A stretch of DNA of 31,489 nt from RGIG5612 sp045601405 (lineage in GTDB: Bacteria; Bacillota; Clostridia; Lachnospirales; Lachnospiraceae). Position 1 is the first letter of the stretch. Every line of letters begins with the position of its first letter. Below the pieces are notes generated by a model that ran no database searches, was not told the origin of the DNA, and saw only the letters and a program-made list of their open reading frames with translations. Positions 7,685-15,569 of the stretch are shown here, piece by piece. A program made the position numbers and the translations under genes. Where the stretch lies: NCBI GenBank assembly GCA_045601405.1, contig JAZRZO010000059.1, positions 1-31,489 of the forward strand, given 5' to 3'.

Positions 7685-8800
7685 ATGGCAGAGAAAAGAG
7701 ATTATTATGAGGTCCTGGGAATTGATAAAAGCGCAAGCCAGGACGATATAAAAAAGGCATACAGAAAGCTTGCAAAAAAATATCATCCGGACATGAATCC
7801 GGGAGATAAGGAAGCGGAAGCCAGATTTAAAGAGGCATCTGAGGCGTACGGTGTTCTCAGCGATGAAACAAAAAAGAAGCAGTACGACCAGTTCGGACAT
7901 GCGGCATTTGACGCGGCCGGAGGCGCAGGCGGGTTTAATTATCAGGACATGAATGTCGATGATATCTTAAGAGGTTTTGGCTTCGGCGATATTTTCGGAG
8001 ACCTTTTCGGCGGTATGGGTGGAGGCTTCAGCTCAAGACGGCAGTCCTACAACGGACCTGTAAAGGGCAGGAATGTTATTGCGTCTGTAAGGGTCACGTT
8101 TGAAGAGGCTGTATTCGGATGTGAGAAAAACCTTGAGATCGGATATAAGGAGGAGTGCGCGTCGTGCCACGGCAGCGGTGCTAAACCGGGAACATCACCC
8201 GAGACCTGTACGAGATGTCAGGGGACCGGTCAGACGGTACAGACCAGGCAGAGCCTCTTTGGAGTGATGCGCGAGGTTGGTGTATGTCCGGAATGCGGAG
8301 GCAGCGGAAAAGTCATAAAGGAAAAATGCCCTGAGTGCAGGGGTGCCGGATATAAAAATATAAGAAAGAAGATATCTGTTACCATTCCGGCAGGTATTGA
8401 TTCCGGTCAAAGTATCAGGATAGCTGGAATGGGAGAACCGGGAACAAACGGAGGCTCCCGGGGGGACCTTCTTGTAGAGGTAATTGCATCAAGGCATCCC
8501 CGATTTGTACGTGACGGCGTTAATCTGTATTCAACAGAATCAATAACCATTACCGAAGCTGCGCTCGGAGGAGATATAAAGGTAAAGACGATTGACGGAG
8601 ATGTTCTCTTTCCTATCAAAGCGGGCACGCAGACGGATACAAGGATACGGCTGAAAGGCAAGGGCGTACCCCTTGTCGGAGAGCCTTCTAAACGCGGAGA
8701 CCAGTTCACGACACTTGTTGTAAAGGTTCCGGAAAAGATGAACTCCAAACAGAAGGAAGCACTTAAAGCCTTTGATGAGCTGATGTATCATAAGAAATAA
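7685..8800 (+). CDS. dnaJ: Chaperone DnaJ (Hsp40)
   Basis: DnaJ delivers substrates to DnaK and triggers its ATPase. The J domain occupies about residues 5-70 with HPD at 34-36. A Gly/Phe-rich linker follows (GGAGGFNYQDM... FGDIFGDLFGGMGGG). Four zinc-binding repeats then read CASCHGSG, CTRCQGTG, CPECGGSG and CPECRGAG, and the C-terminal substrate domains complete the protein. Its 371 residues and full domain set make this a type I DnaJ. An AAGGA site precedes the ATG. Confidence 0.98.
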   Translation: MAEKRDYYEVLGIDKSASQDDIKKAYRKLAKKYHPDMNPGDKEAEARFKEASEAYGVLSDETKKKQYDQFGHAAFDAAGGAGGFNYQDMNVDDILRGFGFGDIFGDLFGGMGGGFSSRRQSYNGPVKGRNVIASVRVTFEEAVFGCEKNLEIGYKEECASCHGSGAKPGTSPETCTRCQGTGQTVQTRQSLFGVMREVGVCPECGGSGKVIKEKCPECRGAGYKNIRKKISVTIPAGIDSGQSIRIAGMGEPGTNGGSRGDLLVEVIASRHPRFVRDGVNLYSTESITITEAALGGDIKVKTIDGDVLFPIKAGTQTDTRIRLKGKGVPLVGEPSKRGDQFTTLVVKVPEKMNSKQKEALKAFDELMYHKK

Positions 8801-8821
8801 CAAAGATTACTGTACAGGAAT

Positions 8822-9763
8822 ATGAATTATAAACGGATCGCAATAAATACTACAACAAAGGACGCTGAAATGATCAGCGTCCTTCTTATGGATCACGGGG
8901 TCAATGACGTGCAGATAGAGGATAATGTTCAGCTTACTGATGAAGAGTTGAATCAGATGTATGCAGACTTTGTTAAGGAACTGCCGCCTGACGACGGAAA
9001 ATGCAAAGTTATTTTTTTTACGGAGGAGGAATTTGATAACAGGCTGGAAGCTAAACTCAATGAAGAGGGAAAAGCCTTCAATGTGGAGCCGGTAACGGTT
9101 GAAGTGAAAGATGTGGACAGTGCTGATTGGGAAGATAAGTGGAAGGAATATTTCAAGCCATTCAACGTGGATGACATTTATATAGTTCCAACGTGGGAAA
9201 CGCTTCCTGAAGAAGCAGATGAGCGTGCGGGAATTATCATCAGGCTCGATCCCGGGATGGCATTCGGTACCGGAACTCATGAGACAACAAGACTTTGTCT
9301 AAAGGAAATCGGAAAATATATCAAAGACAAGGCAAAGGTTCTTGATATAGGCTGCGGAAGTGGCATTCTAGGGATAGCGGCGGCTGGGAAGGGTGCCGCT
9401 GGTATAACGGAGCTGGATATAGACGATCATGCAATAGAGGTTGCCAAAGAAAATTTTGAGATAAATAATGCGAAGGCGGATTTTTTTGTCGGTGATGCGG
9501 CTGGCGATGATGCCTTTAAGAACAGGATAAAAGCAGAAGGTCCTTTTGACATCCTGACTGTTAACATACTTGCCGATATAATAAAGCTGATGCTGCCGGA
9601 TATCCATGAATATATGAAAAAAGACGGGGTTCTTATAACATCCGGGATTCTTGCGTCAAAGGAAGATATGATAAGGGGAAAGATCGATGATAACCCCAAT
9701 CTTAAATATATAGAAACAATTCATGACGGCGACTGGGTTATGATCAGCGCCAGAAGGATATAA
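8822..9763 (+). CDS. prmA: Ribosomal protein L11 methyltransferase PrmA
   Basis: PrmA transfers methyl groups from S-adenosylmethionine to ribosomal protein L11. The C-terminal half contains motif I VLDIGCGSGILGIAAAGKGA, the acidic motif-II region ELDIDDHAIEVAKEN, and VNILADII, the NxLA-type motif typical of PrmA. The N-terminal half is the L11-recognition domain. Its 313 residues are normal. It follows dnaJ closely (21 nt), as in Bacillus, and is probably in the same operon. rsmE begins one base after its stop. Confidence 0.95.
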   Translation: MNYKRIAINTTTKDAEMISVLLMDHGVNDVQIEDNVQLTDEELNQMYADFVKELPPDDGKCKVIFFTEEEFDNRLEAKLNEEGKAFNVEPVTVEVKDVDSADWEDKWKEYFKPFNVDDIYIVPTWETLPEEADERAGIIIRLDPGMAFGTGTHETTRLCLKEIGKYIKDKAKVLDIGCGSGILGIAAAGKGAAGITELDIDDHAIEVAKENFEINNAKADFFVGDAAGDDAFKNRIKAEGPFDILTVNILADIIKLMLPDIHEYMKKDGVLITSGILASKEDMIRGKIDDNPNLKYIETIHDGDWVMISARRI

Positions 9764-9764
9764 G

Positions 9765-10514
9765 ATGGAACATTTTTTTATCAGTCCCGAAAACATAGGC
9801 GAGGAAGAAGTCGTTATCAAAGGGGGAGATGTTAATCATATTAAAAATGTACTCAGGATGAGGCCGGGTGACGAGCTTCTTTTAAGTGACGGAACCGGAA
9901 ATGATCTTGTCTGCGTGATCGAGGAAATGGAAAAGCATGCTGACCATATCAGATGCCGCATTACTGATAACGAATTATTGATAAAAGAGCCTGCTGTGAG
10001 GTTTTATCTGTTTCAGGCTCTTACAAAGTCTGACAAATTTGAGTTTATCATACAAAAAGCGGTTGAGCTTGGTGTGCACGAGATCATTCCCGTGAGGACG
10101 GCAAGATGCGTTGCAAGGTATGATGAGAAAAAGCAGAGGAACAAGGCGTTGAGATGGCGGAAGATTTCTGAAAGCGCAGCCAAGCAGAGCAGGCGCGGGA
10201 TCATCCCCGGGGTTAAGGATATCCTGAGCTTTAAAGAGGCCCTTTCGTATGCGGAGCAGCTGGACGTTGTTTTGATCCCATATGAAAACTTCAAGGATAT
10301 GAAGTATACAAGAAAAACGCTTGCCTCGATAAAAAGAGGGAGCGGTGTTGGCATATTTATCGGACCTGAGGGCGGCTTTGAAACTGATGAGGTTGAAACG
10401 GCTGTAACTGCCGGCGCCAGGCAGATTTCCCTGGGCAGCCGGATCCTTCGTACGGAAACTGCTCCGCTTATGATTTTGAGCGTTCTTGGATTCATGTATT
10501 GTGATAATGACTGA
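9765..10514 (+). CDS. rsmE: 16S rRNA (uracil-1498-N3)-methyltransferase RsmE
   Basis: RsmE methylates U1498 of 16S rRNA. It is a SPOUT enzyme with an N-terminal PUA-like domain and a knotted C-terminal domain. Clear motifs are the segment from LFQALTKSDKFEFIIQKAVELGV, IFIGPEGGFETDEV, and the knot end ISLGSRILRTETAPLMIL. Length is 249 residues. It is packed against prmA and is the last gene of the heat-shock transcription unit, with a palindromic repeat and a new promoter downstream. Confidence 0.96.
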   Translation: MEHFFISPENIGEEEVVIKGGDVNHIKNVLRMRPGDELLLSDGTGNDLVCVIEEMEKHADHIRCRITDNELLIKEPAVRFYLFQALTKSDKFEFIIQKAVELGVHEIIPVRTARCVARYDEKKQRNKALRWRKISESAAKQSRRGIIPGVKDILSFKEALSYAEQLDVVLIPYENFKDMKYTRKTLASIKRGSGVGIFIGPEGGFETDEVETAVTAGARQISLGSRILRTETAPLMILSVLGFMYCDND

Positions 10515-10530
10515 GGCGGGACTTTAGACT

Positions 10531-10574
10531 TCCCCCCCTCCGGGGGAGGGTGGCCCGAAGGGCCGGATGAGGGG
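10531..10574. repeat. GC-rich palindromic (REP-like) element
   Basis: Two adjacent hairpins occur in the rsmE/cysteine desulfurase gap: CCCTCC-ggg-GGAGGG (10536-10550) and GGCCC-gaa-GGGCC (10552-10564), flanked by C-rich and GATGAGGGG arms that can also pair. From memory, elements of this kind (C-rich arm, GGAGGGTGGCC, GGGCCGGATGAGGG) are dispersed in gut Clostridia. Base composition is clearly richer in GC than the surroundings. It could also act as a transcript end for the preceding operon, but it has no T-tract. Confidence 0.6.
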
Positions 10575-10631
10575 CATACCGCCAGGAGACAGGGAACCGT
10601 TCCGCCTCCTATGGCGCAAAATACATGCCTG

Positions 10632-10640
10632 TGATACAAT
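10632..10640 (+). promoter_or_regulatory. Extended -10 promoter of the cysteine desulfurase gene
   Basis: TGATACAAT (10632-10640) is an extended -10. The -35 region (around 10612) is poor. Nine nt separate it from the ATG at 10650 and no ribosome-binding site is present, so transcription would begin at or within 3 nt of the start codon. Confidence 0.55.
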
Positions 10641-10649
10641 ACACCGGTT

Positions 10650-11825
10650 ATGGAATGCTACTTTGACAACAGCGCAACAACACGCACAGACGACAAATGC
10701 ATAGAGTTGATGGACAAGATCATGAGGGAGGATTACGGAAATCCGTCTTCCCGTCACATGATGGGCGTAAGAAGTGAAAGGTATGTTAAGGATGCCGCAA
10801 AAGCCCTGGCCTCCATTTTAAAGGTGAATGACAGGGACATCATATTCACATCTGGAGGAACTGAATCCAATAACATGGCTGTATCAGGTTACGTCATGGC
10901 TAATAAACGCTCCGGAAAGCATATGATAACCACGTGCTTTGAGCATCCGAGTGTCCTTGAACCATTCGCATGGCTTGAGAAGCTTCCGGACGACGGTTTT
11001 GAGGTCACATATCTGAGCGTTGACAAAAACGGACATATCTCCATGGATGAGCTGCGGTCAGCGATCCGTAAGGACACTATCCTCGTATCTGTGATGATGG
11101 TCAATAATGAGATCGGGGCATTGCAGGATATAGCAGGTATCGGAAAGATCATCAAAGAAGAAAACCCGGATTGCGCCTTTCACGTTGATGCGGTTCAGGG
11201 CTTCGGAAAATATAACATTTATCCCGAAAAGATGAATATTGATATGCTGAGCGCAAGCGCGCATAAGATACACGGGCCAAAGGGCGCGGGATTTATCTAC
11301 ATAAGGGAAAAACTTAAGATAAGACCGCTGCTTCTGGGAGGAGGCCAGCAAAGAGGTTTAAGAAGCGGCACAGACAATACTGCCGGAGTGGCGGGGCTTG
11401 CTCTTGCTGCGTTAAATGCCTATTCATCATTGGATGAGGATGTAAAGAAGCTCTACGAACTTAAGGATATGCTGATCTCAGGCATTGAGGATATGGGCAG
11501 GCTCTATCCGGGGATAAAGGTCAATTCATCTAAAGGAAGTGACGGAGCGCCGCATATAGTAAGCTGCACCTTTGCGCCTGTAAAAAGTGAAGTGATGCTC
11601 CACGCCCTTGAGGAAAAAGGCATATATGTATCATCGGGCTCGGCGTGTTCATCGAATAAACCGGGGCTGAGCGGGTCGCTGCAGGCGATTGGTCTTTCAA
11701 AAGAAGATGCTGATTGTACGCTGAGATTCAGCTTCAGTAAGAACAACAGTATAAAAGAGGTTGCTTACGCACTTGAACAGATAAAGGAACTGTATATGAT
11801 TTTTTCTAAATTTGTAAGCAGATAA
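10650..11825 (+). CDS. Cysteine desulfurase (NifS/IscS family)
   Basis: This pyridoxal-phosphate enzyme takes sulfur from cysteine as an enzyme-bound persulfide. Visible landmarks are FDNSATT (5-11), His99 (EHP), Asp180 (HVDAVQ), the PLP lysine Lys206 (SASAHKIHGPKG) and the persulfide cysteine Cys333 (SSGSACSS). It has 391 residues. thiI follows by 12 nt, so the likely job is feeding sulfur to ThiI for 4-thiouridine in tRNA, as NifZ does in Bacillus. A wider role in Fe-S assembly cannot be excluded, but no iscU/sufU is nearby. The start lacks a Shine-Dalgarno and appears leaderless. Confidence 0.95.
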   Translation: MECYFDNSATTRTDDKCIELMDKIMREDYGNPSSRHMMGVRSERYVKDAAKALASILKVNDRDIIFTSGGTESNNMAVSGYVMANKRSGKHMITTCFEHPSVLEPFAWLEKLPDDGFEVTYLSVDKNGHISMDELRSAIRKDTILVSVMMVNNEIGALQDIAGIGKIIKEENPDCAFHVDAVQGFGKYNIYPEKMNIDMLSASAHKIHGPKGAGFIYIREKLKIRPLLLGGGQQRGLRSGTDNTAGVAGLALAALNAYSSLDEDVKKLYELKDMLISGIEDMGRLYPGIKVNSSKGSDGAPHIVSCTFAPVKSEVMLHALEEKGIYVSSGSACSSNKPGLSGSLQAIGLSKEDADCTLRFSFSKNNSIKEVAYALEQIKELYMIFSKFVSR

Positions 11826-11837
11826 CGGCGGGGTGAA

Positions 11838-13031
11838 ATGAACAGATTATTTCTTATAAAGTATTCGGAAATAGGAGTCAAAGGAAAAAACAGGCATATC
11901 TTTGAAGATATGCTCGTAAAGAATATACGGTCGGCGCTGAAAGCACTTGATGGCGAAACGGGCGTAAGAAAAGCGGAAGGGCGTATATATATCAGCTGCG
12001 ATGAAGAAGAGGCAGATGATGCTGTTAAAGCCCTTAAAAAGGTTTTCGGTATAGCATGGATCTGTCCCATGGAACAGTTCGGGAAAATTGACATGGATAC
12101 CCTCAGGCGTGAAGCCATCGTACATATGAGGAAAGAATTTGCTGAAGAACTATCGTCGAAAGAAACCCTGACATTCAAGGTCAATACAAGGCGTGCCGAT
12201 AAAGCATATCCGTTTACGTCAGTTGATGTGAATGAACAGGTGGGTGAGGCTCTTCTTAATGAATTCGAAAACCTGAAGGTGGATGTTCATACCCCGGAGG
12301 TCGTGCTGAATATAGAGATAAGGCCGCATGATACCAATATCTATTCAAGGGCATTTGCAGGACTTAACGGGATGCCGGTGGGTACTTCAGGCAAGGCTAT
12401 GCTGTTGCTTTCAGGCGGGATTGACAGTCCGGTGGCGGGCTATCTGATGGCGAAACGGGGAGTGCGTCTGAGCGCGGTATACTTCCATGCGCCTCCGTAC
12501 ACATCTGAGCGGGCAAAGCAGAAGGTGGTGGACCTTGCTAAGATCATTTCGGAATACTCAGGCCCTATAAGGCTGCATATCATAAACTTCACCGACATAC
12601 AGATGAAGATATATGAGATCTGCCCGCATGACGAGCTCACGATAATCATGAGACGTTTTATGATGAAAATAGCTCAGGACCTTGCAGCAAAAGAGGAGTG
12701 CCTGGGTCTGGTTACAGGTGAGTCCATCGGGCAGGTGGCTTCGCAAACAATGCAGAGTCTTGCGGTAACAAATGAAGTGTGTCATATGCCGGTGTACAGG
12801 CCGCTCTGTTGCTATGACAAGCAGGAGATAATCAATATCTCGGAACAGATAAATGCGTATGAGACTTCAATCCTTCCATATGAGGACTGTTGTACGATAT
12901 TTGTTGCAAAGCATCCTGTAACTAAACCGAAGACAGACAGGATAAAGAGATCGGAAAGAAAACTGGACGGGATGATCGGGGAGCTGTATGAAAATGCCAT
13001 AAAAACAGCTCAGGTGATTGAGATAGGATAG
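11838..13031 (+). CDS. thiI: tRNA 4-thiouridine synthetase ThiI
   Basis: ThiI adenylates U8 of tRNA and replaces its oxygen with sulfur; in some bacteria it also acts in thiazole synthesis. The 397 residues contain an N-terminal ferredoxin-like region, a THUMP domain (about 60-165), and a PP-loop ATP pyrophosphatase with SGGIDSPVAGY from 192. A C-terminal LPYEDCCTIF motif holds conserved cysteines. There is no rhodanese domain, as usual for Firmicutes ThiI, so sulfur must come from a partner, presumably the adjacent desulfurase. mtaB abuts the stop codon. Confidence 0.97.
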   Translation: MNRLFLIKYSEIGVKGKNRHIFEDMLVKNIRSALKALDGETGVRKAEGRIYISCDEEEADDAVKALKKVFGIAWICPMEQFGKIDMDTLRREAIVHMRKEFAEELSSKETLTFKVNTRRADKAYPFTSVDVNEQVGEALLNEFENLKVDVHTPEVVLNIEIRPHDTNIYSRAFAGLNGMPVGTSGKAMLLLSGGIDSPVAGYLMAKRGVRLSAVYFHAPPYTSERAKQKVVDLAKIISEYSGPIRLHIINFTDIQMKIYEICPHDELTIIMRRFMMKIAQDLAAKEECLGLVTGESIGQVASQTMQSLAVTNEVCHMPVYRPLCCYDKQEIINISEQINAYETSILPYEDCCTIFVAKHPVTKPKTDRIKRSERKLDGMIGELYENAIKTAQVIEIG

Positions 13032-14348
13032 ATGAGGGCAGCTTTTCACACATTAGGATGTAAGACAAATTCATATGAGACTCAGGCAGTAATAGAGCAA
13101 TTCATGGAGGCGGGTTACGAGATAACGGATTTTTCGGAGCCTGCCGATATTTATATTGTAAATACCTGCTCGGTCACGGCTGTTGCGGCGCAGAAATCCC
13201 GACAGATGCTGAAAAGATGCAGAAAGCTTTCTCCTGATGCGGTTGTTGTTGCCTGCGGCTGCTATGCGCAGGAGGCGAAGGATGCTCTTTCAAAGGATTC
13301 GTATGTCGATCTTGTTGTCGGAAACAATGAAAAGAGTCGGATCGTTGACCTCATAAAAGGAGATGCAAAAGAGAAAGTGGTGGTTAATGATCTTTCGCAA
13401 AACAGGGATTATGAGGATCAGCATATAAAAGAACCCGGAAAGCATACCAGGGCATATGTGAAGATACAGGACGGCTGCGACAGGTTTTGCTCATACTGCA
13501 TAATCCCTTATCTGCGCGGAAGAAGCCGGAGCAGAAGAATGGATGAGATAATCTGTGAAATAGCAGATCTTTCCGCCGCCGGATATAAAGAGATTGTATT
13601 CACGGGGATAGATATCAGCGATTACAGACCGGACGCGAATGATTATGGCTCATCCGCTCTTGCGGAGCTGGTAAAAAGAACTGCTGAGATGGAAGGGATT
13701 GAAAGGATACGGCTGGGTTCGCTTGAGGCAGGAGTGATCAGCAAAGGTTTTATCGAAGAGATAAGCAGCTGTGGCAAGCTGTGCCCCCAGTTTCATCTTT
13801 CACTTCAGAGCGGATGTGATGAAACGCTTAAAAGAATGAACCGGCACTACATAAGTGCGGAATTTGCCGGATCTGTTGCTTTGATTAGGGAGTTTTTTCC
13901 TGATGCGGCGATCACAACCGATATAATAGCGGGCTTTCCGCAGGAAACAGATGAAGAATTTGAAAAGACCAGAGATTTTATCCGAAAGATAGGATTTGCC
14001 CGAATACATGTATTCCCTTACTCAAGGAGAAAAGGTACGGCTGCAGACAGGCTTCCGGGACAGCTTTCCAAAAGAGAAAAAGCCAAAAGAGCCCATATAT
14101 TAACGGAGGATGCGAAAAAGCTTCAGGCGGAATATGCCGAAAGCTTTATCGGCAGGGAGGTAGCGATACTTGCCGAAGAACAGAGGATTATAGACGGCAA
14201 GCTTTTTGTAGAGGGATATACAAGACATTATGTTCGTGCGGCCGCTCCCGGAACGAAGGATGATTTTAATAAAATTGTAACAATATCCCCGGATAAGATA
14301 ATAAAAGAAAATGGGGATCTGATTTTAGTGCCTGCCGTTTTTCCTTGA
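13032..14348 (+). CDS. mtaB: tRNA t6A37 methylthiotransferase MtaB
   Basis: MtaB is a radical SAM enzyme that converts t6A37 to ms2t6A37 in tRNAs reading ANN codons. The N-terminal UPF0004 domain supplies cysteines for the auxiliary cluster (Cys10, Cys46 and the ACGCY segment at 74-78). The radical SAM cluster is CDRFCSYC (Cys149, 153, 156), followed by a C-terminal TRAM region. The 438-residue length and the TLGCKTNSYET start favour MtaB over MiaB or RimO. In Bacillus its homologue follows rsmE directly; here cysteine desulfurase and thiI lie between. Confidence 0.95.
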   Translation: MRAAFHTLGCKTNSYETQAVIEQFMEAGYEITDFSEPADIYIVNTCSVTAVAAQKSRQMLKRCRKLSPDAVVVACGCYAQEAKDALSKDSYVDLVVGNNEKSRIVDLIKGDAKEKVVVNDLSQNRDYEDQHIKEPGKHTRAYVKIQDGCDRFCSYCIIPYLRGRSRSRRMDEIICEIADLSAAGYKEIVFTGIDISDYRPDANDYGSSALAELVKRTAEMEGIERIRLGSLEAGVISKGFIEEISSCGKLCPQFHLSLQSGCDETLKRMNRHYISAEFAGSVALIREFFPDAAITTDIIAGFPQETDEEFEKTRDFIRKIGFARIHVFPYSRRKGTAADRLPGQLSKREKAKRAHILTEDAKKLQAEYAESFIGREVAILAEEQRIIDGKLFVEGYTRHYVRAAAPGTKDDFNKIVTISPDKIIKENGDLILVPAVFP

Positions 14349-14369
14349 ATTATCAAGGAAAACTCCTTG
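14339..14369. other. Overlapping alternative hairpins at the mtaB stop codon
   Basis: TTTTCCTTGA (14339-14348) pairs perfectly with TCAAGGAAAA (14353-14362). The CAAGGA of the right arm (14354-14359) can pair instead with TCCTTG (14364-14369). The two stems exclude one another. The first includes the stop codon. There is no terminator T-tract. It is possibly an mRNA end or stability element. Confidence 0.4.
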
Positions 14370-14395
14370 CAAACACAGAAGGATTAGTATAGAAT
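14367..14395 (+). promoter_or_regulatory. Candidate promoter of ireB operon
   Basis: TTGCAA (14367-14372), 17-nt spacer, TAGAAT (14390-14395). It would give a leader of about 48 nt before the ireB ATG at 14450. Confidence 0.5.
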
Positions 14396-14449
14396 GAGAA
14401 TGAATATATTACAAAAATATTACACTTGTATTTCGTATAAGGTTATAAA

Positions 14450-14713
14450 ATGAAAGAAGAGCTTTTTTACACACAACATTACAGTATCCCCAAGGAAGAG
14501 CTTCCGTCAGTGGATGAAGTGTTTGAGCGGGTATATGCCGCGCTTGCGGAAAAAGGATATGACCCGGTCAACCAGATCGTCGGATATATTATGTCAGGTG
14601 ACCCCACGTATATAACCAGTCATAATAATGCCAGAGGAGTGATCGCCAAGGTGGAGAGAGATGAGCTTATAGAGGAAGCTATCAGATTCTATATCGACAA
14701 TAAGCTTAAATGA
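14450..14713 (+). CDS. ireB: IreB family regulatory phosphoprotein (UPF0297)
   Basis: An 87-residue protein that matches the UPF0297/DUF965 family almost throughout, including YDPVNQIVGYIMSGDPTYITSHNNAR. In Enterococcus the homologue IreB is phosphorylated by the Ser/Thr kinase IreK and affects cephalosporin resistance; that role has not been shown here and the kinase is not in the window. The ireB-ruvX-DUF1292 trio is the Bacillus yrzL-yrrK-yrzB order. Only a weak AAGG site precedes the ATG. Confidence 0.93.
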   Translation: MKEELFYTQHYSIPKEELPSVDEVFERVYAALAEKGYDPVNQIVGYIMSGDPTYITSHNNARGVIAKVERDELIEEAIRFYIDNKLK

Positions 14714-14723
14714 CGAGATTGTA

Positions 14724-15146
14724 ATGAAAATAATTGGGTTGGACTACGGGTCCGTAACAGTCGGAGTTGCCATGTCAGACGAGCTTCTTATGGGAGCATG
14801 GCCGAAAGAGACGATAAAGAGGGAAAAGGAGGGTCATCTTAGGAGGACCCTTTCTCGCATAGATGAGCTCATCAGGGAAAATGATGTTACAAAGATCGTT
14901 CTGGGGCTTCCGTTGCATACGGACGGAACGGAGTCCGAAAGAGCAAATAAAACTCTGGAATTCAAGGATAAACTGGAAAAGAGGACAGGTCTTGAGGTGA
15001 TACTGGTAAATGAATGCTATACCACCAAAGTTTCCGAGGAAGAGCTTAAGGAAATGGGTGTTAAGCTTAGAGATAAAAAGCTGTATGTAGACCAGCTTGC
15101 GGCAGTACACATACTGGAGGAATATTTAAATTCAATAAGGCGTTAA
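14724..15146 (+). CDS. ruvX: RuvX/YqgF family RNase H-fold nuclease (putative Holliday junction resolvase)
   Basis: YqgF/RuvX proteins have an RNase H-like fold. They are annotated as Holliday junction resolvases and are implicated in 16S rRNA 5'-end processing. The first catalytic Asp is in GLDYG (Asp7), GLPLHTDGTES (61-71) matches the family, and the last acidic residue is Asp123 (YVDQLAA). The usual DERLTT motif reads NECYTT (96-101): Glu97 is kept, but the Asp and Arg are replaced. Length of 140 residues is normal. It lies 10 nt after ireB with little Shine-Dalgarno. Confidence 0.92.
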   Translation: MKIIGLDYGSVTVGVAMSDELLMGAWPKETIKREKEGHLRRTLSRIDELIRENDVTKIVLGLPLHTDGTESERANKTLEFKDKLEKRTGLEVILVNECYTTKVSEEELKEMGVKLRDKKLYVDQLAAVHILEEYLNSIRR

Positions 15147-15152
15147 GTTGAT

Positions 15153-15413
15153 ATGGAAGACGGAAAGATAATATTTACAGATGAAGAGGGAAGTGTTGAA
15201 GAATTTTACGTAGTTGACGAAACAAGGGTCAATGATGTAAATTATCTTCTGGTGTGCGAGGAACCGGAAGGTGATTCGGCAGCATATATTTTGAAAGATA
15301 TATCATCTCCGGATGAAGCGGAGGCGATATATGAATTCGTCGGGGATGAAGCGGAGCTGAGCGCAGTTGCGGATATATTCGCGCTTTCGCTTGAGGACGA
15401 AGAACTGATCTGA
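15153..15413 (+). CDS. DUF1292 family protein (YrzB-like)
   Basis: An 86-residue acidic protein of the DUF1292 family, recognised by IIFTDEEGSVEEFYVVDETRVNDVNYLLV and by its position after ireB and ruvX. No function is established. It has no signal peptide, membrane segment or catalytic motif. It starts 6 nt after the ruvX stop and ends in the acidic stretch SLEDEELI. A terminator-like hairpin follows about 94 nt downstream. Confidence 0.9.
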   Translation: MEDGKIIFTDEEGSVEEFYVVDETRVNDVNYLLVCEEPEGDSAAYILKDISSPDEAEAIYEFVGDEAELSAVADIFALSLEDEELI

Positions 15414-15464
15414 GCTTTTTGGACGCGGTGCCGGCGAACAGGACCGCTCCGTTATTTATATTAA

Positions 15465-15482
15465 AGGCTGAAGCTTCAGCCT
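15465..15482. promoter_or_regulatory. 18-bp perfect palindrome upstream of RNase J
   Basis: AGGCTGAAGCTTCAGCCT is fully self-complementary with no spacer. It sits in the 156-nt gap between the DUF1292 gene and the RNase J gene. It could be a protein-binding site or form a cruciform or RNA stem. No T-tract follows. No convincing promoter was found in this gap. Confidence 0.45.
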
Positions 15483-15506
15483 GTTCAGCTTGAATAATAT
15501 TTACAA

Positions 15507-15530
15507 AAAGAGGGTCGGGCCTCTTTCTAT
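15507..15530 (+). terminator. Terminator-like hairpin after ireB-ruvX-DUF1292
   Basis: AAAGAGG (15507-15513), loop GTCGGG, CCTCTTT (15520-15526), then CTAT. The A-rich left flank and short, interrupted T-tract make it a modest intrinsic terminator that could also act in the leader of the RNase J mRNA. Confidence 0.45.
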
Positions 15531-15569
15531 TGGTGTGTTCGAAAAGGCCCGCTTCGGATAAGGAGAGTA

